From: an uncultured Oscillospiraceae bacterium
Lineage (GTDB): Bacteria; Bacillota; Clostridia; Oscillospirales; Oscillospiraceae
Length of the DNA: 17,886 nucleotides
Reading direction: 5' to 3'
Assembly (NCBI GenBank): GCA_905233785.1
Contig: CAJOCV010000037.1
Coordinates: 1 to 17,886, forward strand
Shown: positions 14,654 to 17,886 of the stretch, one piece after another
How positions within the stretch are numbered: position 1 is the first letter of the stretch
Layout: each line of letters begins with the position of its first letter
Notes under the pieces: generated by a model
Database searches by the model: none
Told to the model about the DNA's origin: nothing
The model's input: the letters and a program-made list of their open reading frames with translations, nothing else
Made by a program: the position numbers and the translations under genes

Positions 14654-15511
14654 ATGGAATTTCTCATCATTACAGGGCTCTCCGGCGCGGGGAAGAGCCG
14701 CGCGGCGGACGTGCTGGAGGATCTGGACTACTATTGTGTGGACAATTTACCCGTCAAGCTCATGCCGCGCTTTGCCGAGTTGTGCTTAGATACGCAAGGG
14801 CGCTACGAAAAGGTGGCGCTGGTGACGGACGTGCGCGAACGCGAGAGCTTCGGCGAGCTTTTGAGCACCATTGACGAGCTCAAGAAGATGGACTGTACCG
14901 TGCGCATCCTCTACATGGACGCCGACCTGCGCACCCTCGTGCGCCGCTATAAAGAGTCGCGCCGCCCCCACCCGCTGGCCGGCCCCGGCTACCCCATTGA
15001 GAAGGCCATTGCGCGGGAGGAGGAGCTGCTCGCGCCGATCAAGGAGCGGGCGGATTATGTCGTCAACAGCACAAACCTCACACTCGGTATGCTGCAAAAC
15101 CGGCTGTATCAGCTCTTCGCCGGAGAAGGGAAGAAGCGGGAGCTCAACATCACGGTCATGTCCTTCGGCTTCAAGCACGGTATTCCCCTGGAGGCCGATC
15201 TCGTGTTTGACGCGCGCTTTCTCCCGAACCCCTACTATGTGGATGAACTGCGACCGCTTTGCGGGCTGGATCGCCCGGTGGCGGAGTTCGTGTTCTCCTA
15301 CCAGCAGACCCGCACCTTCATGGAGAAGATTCAGGATCTCATCGACTACCTGCTGCCGCTCTATTTGGAGGAGGGAAAGCTCGGCCTTACGATCGCCATC
15401 GGCTGCACCGGCGGGCATCACCGCAGCGTCGCCATCGCCGCGGCACTCAACGCCTACTTCTGCGCCAAGGGGCTGAGCTCGACGAATATCAATCGAGACG
15501 TGGAGAAATAG
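14654..15511 (+). CDS. rapZ: RNase adapter / nucleotide-binding protein RapZ (YvcJ)
   Basis: The 285-residue P-loop protein binds ATP/GTP. E. coli RapZ delivers the sRNA GlmZ to RNase E to control GlmS; the B. subtilis homologue YvcJ affects competence, and the RNA role is not established in Firmicutes. Visible motifs are Walker A GLSGAGKS (8-15), DNLP (30-33), SFGFKHGIP (170-178), DARFLPNP (186-193) and GCTGGHHRSV (250-259). Length is typical. GGGAGG precedes the ATG. In most Firmicutes rapZ is followed by yvcK (glmR) then whiA; here yvcK is missing and a heptamer array occupies the 42-base gap. The TAG stop is fused to that array. Confidence 0.97.
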   Translation: MEFLIITGLSGAGKSRAADVLEDLDYYCVDNLPVKLMPRFAELCLDTQGRYEKVALVTDVRERESFGELLSTIDELKKMDCTVRILYMDADLRTLVRRYKESRRPHPLAGPGYPIEKAIAREEELLAPIKERADYVVNSTNLTLGMLQNRLYQLFAGEGKKRELNITVMSFGFKHGIPLEADLVFDARFLPNPYYVDELRPLCGLDRPVAEFVFSYQQTRTFMEKIQDLIDYLLPLYLEEGKLGLTIAIGCTGGHHRSVAIAAALNAYFCAKGLSSTNINRDVEK

Positions 15512-15540
15512 TGGCCAGTGACCAGTGGTCAGTGGTCAGC
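15509..15540. repeat. Four-unit heptamer array abutting the rapZ stop
   Basis: Directly after the TAG stop (15509-15511) come TGGCCAG, TGACCAG, TGGTCAG and TGGTCAG (15512-15539). On the other strand these read CTGACCA, CTGACCA, CTGGTCA and CTGGCCA; the last is identical to a unit in element A. The array ends just before the whiA Shine-Dalgarno and stands where yvcK would be expected. Confidence 0.88.
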
Positions 15541-15553
15541 AAAGGGACGAGCA

Positions 15554-16456
15554 ATGTCTTTTTCATCCGAAGCCAAGGCGGAGCTGTGCAAGCTTCGCTT
15601 CGACAAAAAAAGCGCCGCCGTGGCGGAGTGCTACGGCGTGCTTTTATACGCGAGCTGCTTTTCCGCGCGGGAGGCGCGCATCGTCACCGCGAGCGAGGAA
15701 TTTGCCGCGCGTCTGCCGCGGCTCTTTCGCCGCGCCTTCGGCCTGGAGTTTGACAAGCTGCCCGAGGCCGAAAAAAGCGGGAAGAAGAGCTTTCTGATTA
15801 CCGACCGGGACAAGCTCGCGCACATCTTTAACGCCTTTGGGGCGGATGCGGGCGCGACGCTTACGCACCATGTAAACTTCGGCGTCCTCGAGGACGAGGG
15901 CTGCATGGAGGCCTTTGTGCGCGGCGCCTTTCTCGCGGGCGGCAGTGTCACCGACCCGGACAAGCGCTTTCATCTGGAGCTTGCCACCGCTCACCAGAGC
16001 GTGAGCCGGGAGATGTACACGGTGCTCCTGGATCTGGGCTTTTCGCCCAAGGAATCCAGCCGTCAGGGGAACGCGCTTTTATACTTTAAGAAGGCGGACG
16101 CCATCGCGGACTTTTTCACCGCCATCGGCGCGCCCGTGACCGCGATGGGCGTGATGACCGCCAAGGTGGAGCGCGAGATGCGCAACACCGTCACCCGGCA
16201 AATCAACTGCGACTCGGCAAACGCGGACAAGACCGTCGCCGCCGCGCAGGAGCAGCTTGAGGCCATCCGCCGCTATGCCCGGGAAGTCGGGCTGGAGAAT
16301 CTGCCCGAGCCGCTGCACGATACGGCGCTGCTGCGCATCACAAACCCCGAGGCGAGCCTTGCCGATCTTGCGCGCCTCTCCCTCCCGCCGGTCAGCAAAA
16401 GCTGCCTCAACCACCGGCTCAAGAAGATCATGGAGCTGGCGGAGGCGGCGGAATAA
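15554..16456 (+). CDS. whiA: DNA-binding protein WhiA
   Basis: The 300-residue protein is related to LAGLIDADG homing endonucleases but lacks nuclease activity in characterised members. It is a sporulation regulator in Streptomyces and in B. subtilis affects cell division and chromosome segregation. The N-terminal domain is followed by the LAGLIDADG-like part (FVRGAFLAGGSVTDP, 121-135) and a C-terminal helix-turn-helix (about 266-297, SLADLARLSLPPVSKSCLNHRLKKI). An in-frame ATG 12 codons upstream lies inside the heptamer array; ATG at 15554 is preferred because the family N terminus (SFSSEAKAELCK) begins there and AAAGGGA is upstream. It sits in the rapZ-(yvcK)-whiA cluster. Confidence 0.96.
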   Translation: MSFSSEAKAELCKLRFDKKSAAVAECYGVLLYASCFSAREARIVTASEEFAARLPRLFRRAFGLEFDKLPEAEKSGKKSFLITDRDKLAHIFNAFGADAGATLTHHVNFGVLEDEGCMEAFVRGAFLAGGSVTDPDKRFHLELATAHQSVSREMYTVLLDLGFSPKESSRQGNALLYFKKADAIADFFTAIGAPVTAMGVMTAKVEREMRNTVTRQINCDSANADKTVAAAQEQLEAIRRYAREVGLENLPEPLHDTALLRITNPEASLADLARLSLPPVSKSCLNHRLKKIMELAEAAE

Positions 16457-16470
16457 TATTTTAAACAGGC

Positions 16471-16545
16471 CGTAGGGACGAGCATTGGTCGTCCGCGGTT
16501 TTGCACCTGCCCTCTGACGGCGGACGAGCAATGCTCGTCCCTACG
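16471..16545. repeat. 75-base element with 26-base inverted arms (element C)
   Basis: Arm 16471-16496 and the reverse complement of arm 16520-16545 agree at 25 of 26 positions. Each arm also contains a palindrome of the GGACGAGCATTGCTCGTCC type (perfect on the right, one mismatch on the left), so it may form either one long hairpin or two small ones. A 23-base spacer separates the arms. The right half (16522-16545) is identical to 5279-5302 at the YigZ-family terminator. There is no T-tract here, so it is unlikely to terminate as it does there. It fills most of the 112-base whiA-dnaE gap. Confidence 0.8.
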
Positions 16546-16550
16546 CCAAT

Positions 16551-16565
16551 AACAACGGAGTTGTT
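16551..16565 (+). promoter_or_regulatory. dnaE ribosome-binding site inside a GGA-triloop hairpin
   Basis: AACAAC-GGA-GTTGTT forms a perfect 6-base stem with loop GGA; the Shine-Dalgarno GGAG spans loop and first base of the 3' arm. Three bases separate it from ATG at 16569. It lies 5 bases after element C. The stem differs from those at dnaG, the YigZ-family gene and the sensor kinase, yet pairs perfectly. Confidence 0.6.
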
Positions 16566-16568
16566 CCT

Positions 16569-17675
16569 ATGTCCTTTGTCCATCTACATGTCCATACCGA
16601 GTTCAGCCTGCTCGACGGCGCCTGCCGCATCGACGAGGTGGCACAGCGCGCCAAGGCGCTGGGGCAGACCGCCCTGGCTGTCACCGACCACGGGGTCATG
16701 TACGGCGCGGTGGCCTTCTACAAGGCCTGCAAGGCCGCCGGCGTCAAGCCCATCATCGGCTGCGAGGTCTATGTCGCCCCGCGCAGCCGGACGCAGAAGG
16801 AGCACGGGATCGACAACAACTATTCCCACCTGATCCTCCTCTGTCAGAACGAAACCGGCTATCACAACCTCTGCTATCTGGTGTCCGCCGGCTTTACCGA
16901 GGGCTTTTACATCCGTCCCCGCATCGACTGGGAACTGCTGCATGCGCACAGCGAGGGACTCATCTGTCTCTCCGGCTGTCTCGCGGGCGAGATCCCCCAG
17001 GCGCTCCTTCACGGCGACTATGAAGCTGCGAAGGCGCGGGCGCTGGAGCTGAAAGCGCTCTTCGGTGCGGAGAATTTCTATCTTGAGATCCAGGATCACG
17101 GCATTCGGGAGGAAAAGCAAACCGCGCAGGGGCTCATTCGGCTGTCCAAAGAGCTGAACATCCCCCTCGCCGTCACGAACGACGCCCACTATACCGAGCA
17201 GAAGGACGCCTATTATCAGGACGTGCTTTTGTGCATCCAGACGGGCAAGACCGTGGACGAGCCAAACCGCATGCGCTTCGAGACGCAGGAGTTCTATCTC
17301 AAGGACGAGCAGCAGATGCGCGCCCTTTTCCCGGATTACCCCGAGGCGGCGGACAACACGGTAAAAATCGCCGAGCGCTGCAACTTTGACTTCGAGTTCG
17401 GCCACTATCACCTGCCCCGCTTCCAGCTTCCCGAGGGGGAGACGGACAGCTACGCCTATCTCGAAAAGCTCTGCGAGCAGGGCTTTGCCGAGCGCTTCGC
17501 GTCAAGACCCGAGGTGCACCGGCAGCTCGAATACGAGGATGGGCTTTGTGGACTATTTTCTCATCGTCTCGGATTTTATCGGATACGCCAAGCGAAACGG
17601 CATCCCCGTCGGCCCCGGGCGCGGCAGCGCGGCGGGCAGCGTTGTGTCCTACTGCCTGCACATCACGGACGTTGA
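16569..17675 (+). CDS. dnaE: DNA polymerase III alpha subunit DnaE, N-terminal part, frame broken after residue 323
   Basis: The gene encodes the C-family replicative polymerase. The first 323 residues are normal: PHP domain with H7, H9 (HLHVHTEFS), D40-H41 (TDHG), E66 (GCEVY) and D205/H207 (NDAHY), then the start of the polymerase core. After LEYE (320-323, ending at 17537) the frame gives 45 unrelated residues to a stop at 17673-17675. The true continuation MGFVDYFLIV starts at 17539 in the next frame. Relatives have six residues between LEYE and MGF (E. coli: LGVINQ), i.e. 18 bases where only one is present, so 17 bases appear to be missing. Since full-length DnaE exceeds 1,000 residues and is normally essential, a sequencing or assembly error is most likely. 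The start is supported by its Shine-Dalgarno hairpin. Confidence 0.93.
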   Translation: MSFVHLHVHTEFSLLDGACRIDEVAQRAKALGQTALAVTDHGVMYGAVAFYKACKAAGVKPIIGCEVYVAPRSRTQKEHGIDNNYSHLILLCQNETGYHNLCYLVSAGFTEGFYIRPRIDWELLHAHSEGLICLSGCLAGEIPQALLHGDYEAAKARALELKALFGAENFYLEIQDHGIREEKQTAQGLIRLSKELNIPLAVTNDAHYTEQKDAYYQDVLLCIQTGKTVDEPNRMRFETQEFYLKDEQQMRALFPDYPEAADNTVKIAERCNFDFEFGHYHLPRFQLPEGETDSYAYLEKLCEQGFAERFASRPEVHRQLEYEDGLCGLFSHRLGFYRIRQAKRHPRRPRARQRGGQRCVLLPAHHGR

Positions 17676-17886
17676 CCCCATCAAATACTCCCTCTTCTTT
17701 GAGCGCTTCCTGAACCCCGAACGTGTGAGCATGCCGGATATTGACGTGGATTTCTGTGTCAACCGCCGGGGCGAGGTCATCGAGTATGTCAACCGCCTCT
17801 ACGGGCGAAACCGTGTGGCGCAGATCGTCACCTTTGGCACCATGGCCGCGCGCGGCGCGATCCGCGACGTGGGCAGGGCGCTCGGC
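17539..17886 (+). CDS. dnaE: DNA polymerase III alpha subunit DnaE, continuation in the shifted frame, runs off the window
   Basis: This second segment of the same gene has 116 residues up to the window end. It contains the polymerase-core landmarks: MGFVDYFLIV (1-10), the phosphate-binding GPGRGSAAGS (25-34), FERFLNPERVSMPDIDVDF (54-72) with two of the three catalytic aspartates in PDIDVDF, and VTFGTMAARGAIRDVGR (97-113). It has no start of its own and must be fused to the upstream part at about 17537/17539. The third catalytic aspartate, the fingers and the beta-binding region lie beyond the window. Confidence 0.93.
   Translation, partial: MGFVDYFLIVSDFIGYAKRNGIPVGPGRGSAAGSVVSYCLHITDVDPIKYSLFFERFLNPERVSMPDIDVDFCVNRRGEVIEYVNRLYGRNRVAQIVTFGTMAARGAIRDVGRALG

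Noticed and set aside
3762..15540. CRISPR array
   Set aside because: The repeats are 7-base tandem units without spacers, and no cas genes are present.
15518..15553. Upstream in-frame ATG for whiA
   Set aside because: It lies within the heptamer array and the family N terminus starts at 15554 with its own Shine-Dalgarno.
17530..17545. Programmed ribosomal frameshift in dnaE
   Set aside because: There is no convincing slippery heptamer, and the missing six conserved residues show that sequence was lost, not merely shifted.

Overview
The window looks like part of a fairly GC-rich Firmicutes chromosome, most likely class Clostridia and perhaps an Oscillospiraceae-like gut lineage. This is inferred from gene content (HPr kinase HprK, RapZ, WhiA, type II MurB, the dgt-dnaG-rpoD order, a CHC2 primase and a primary sigma factor), not from a database search. 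There is no rRNA, tRNA, CRISPR array or recognisable transposase or integrase gene. No stretch over 300 bases lacks a gene; the longest gaps are 217 bases (pepP-hprK) and 194 bases (hprK-murB).

Layout. Bases 105-8773 carry genes on the minus strand. Read in the direction of transcription, dacF, hflX and a YigZ/IMPACT gene form one unit, with a good sigma-A-type promoter at 8826-8854 and an intrinsic terminator at 5272-5297. Then dgt, a four-helix-bundle (23S rRNA IVS-type) gene, dnaG, rpoD and a VanZ-like gene form a macromolecular-synthesis unit. Bases 8888-17886 are on the plus strand: a response regulator, its sensor kinase and an aminopeptidase P gene (ATGA overlap), then hprK, murB, rapZ, whiA and dnaE. 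The second block is the familiar clostridial hprK/murB/rapZ/whiA/dnaE neighbourhood, but yvcK (glmR), usually between rapZ and whiA, is missing. dnaE runs off the window and carries a frameshift that looks like 17 missing bases.

The genes are mostly conserved housekeeping functions: replication (dnaG, dnaE), transcription (rpoD), dNTP control (dgt), cell wall (dacF, murB), carbon regulation (hprK), envelope or division regulation (rapZ, whiA) and ribosome rescue (hflX). The unusual material lies between the genes. Nearly every junction holds a short repeat: (i) tandem 7-base arrays of one loose consensus (CTNNNNA / TNNNNAG) set directly against stop codons; (ii) two 54-base double-hairpin cores flanked by outward-facing arrays of the same heptamers; (iii) a palindromic element with 19-base terminal inverted repeats; (iv) a 75-base element with 26-base inverted arms, half of which also serves as a terminator; and (v) Shine-Dalgarno sequences held in GGA-triloop hairpins between a repeat and the next start codon.

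The best candidate for an undescribed system is the four-helix-bundle gene (3792-4145). It is about 45% GC by hand count, sits inside the otherwise canonical dgt-dnaG pair, and has outward-facing inverted heptamer arrays on both sides. This architecture resembles that of the non-coding heptamer elements elsewhere in the window, and suggests (inference only) a mobile unit whose repeats have spread to stop codons across this chromosome.
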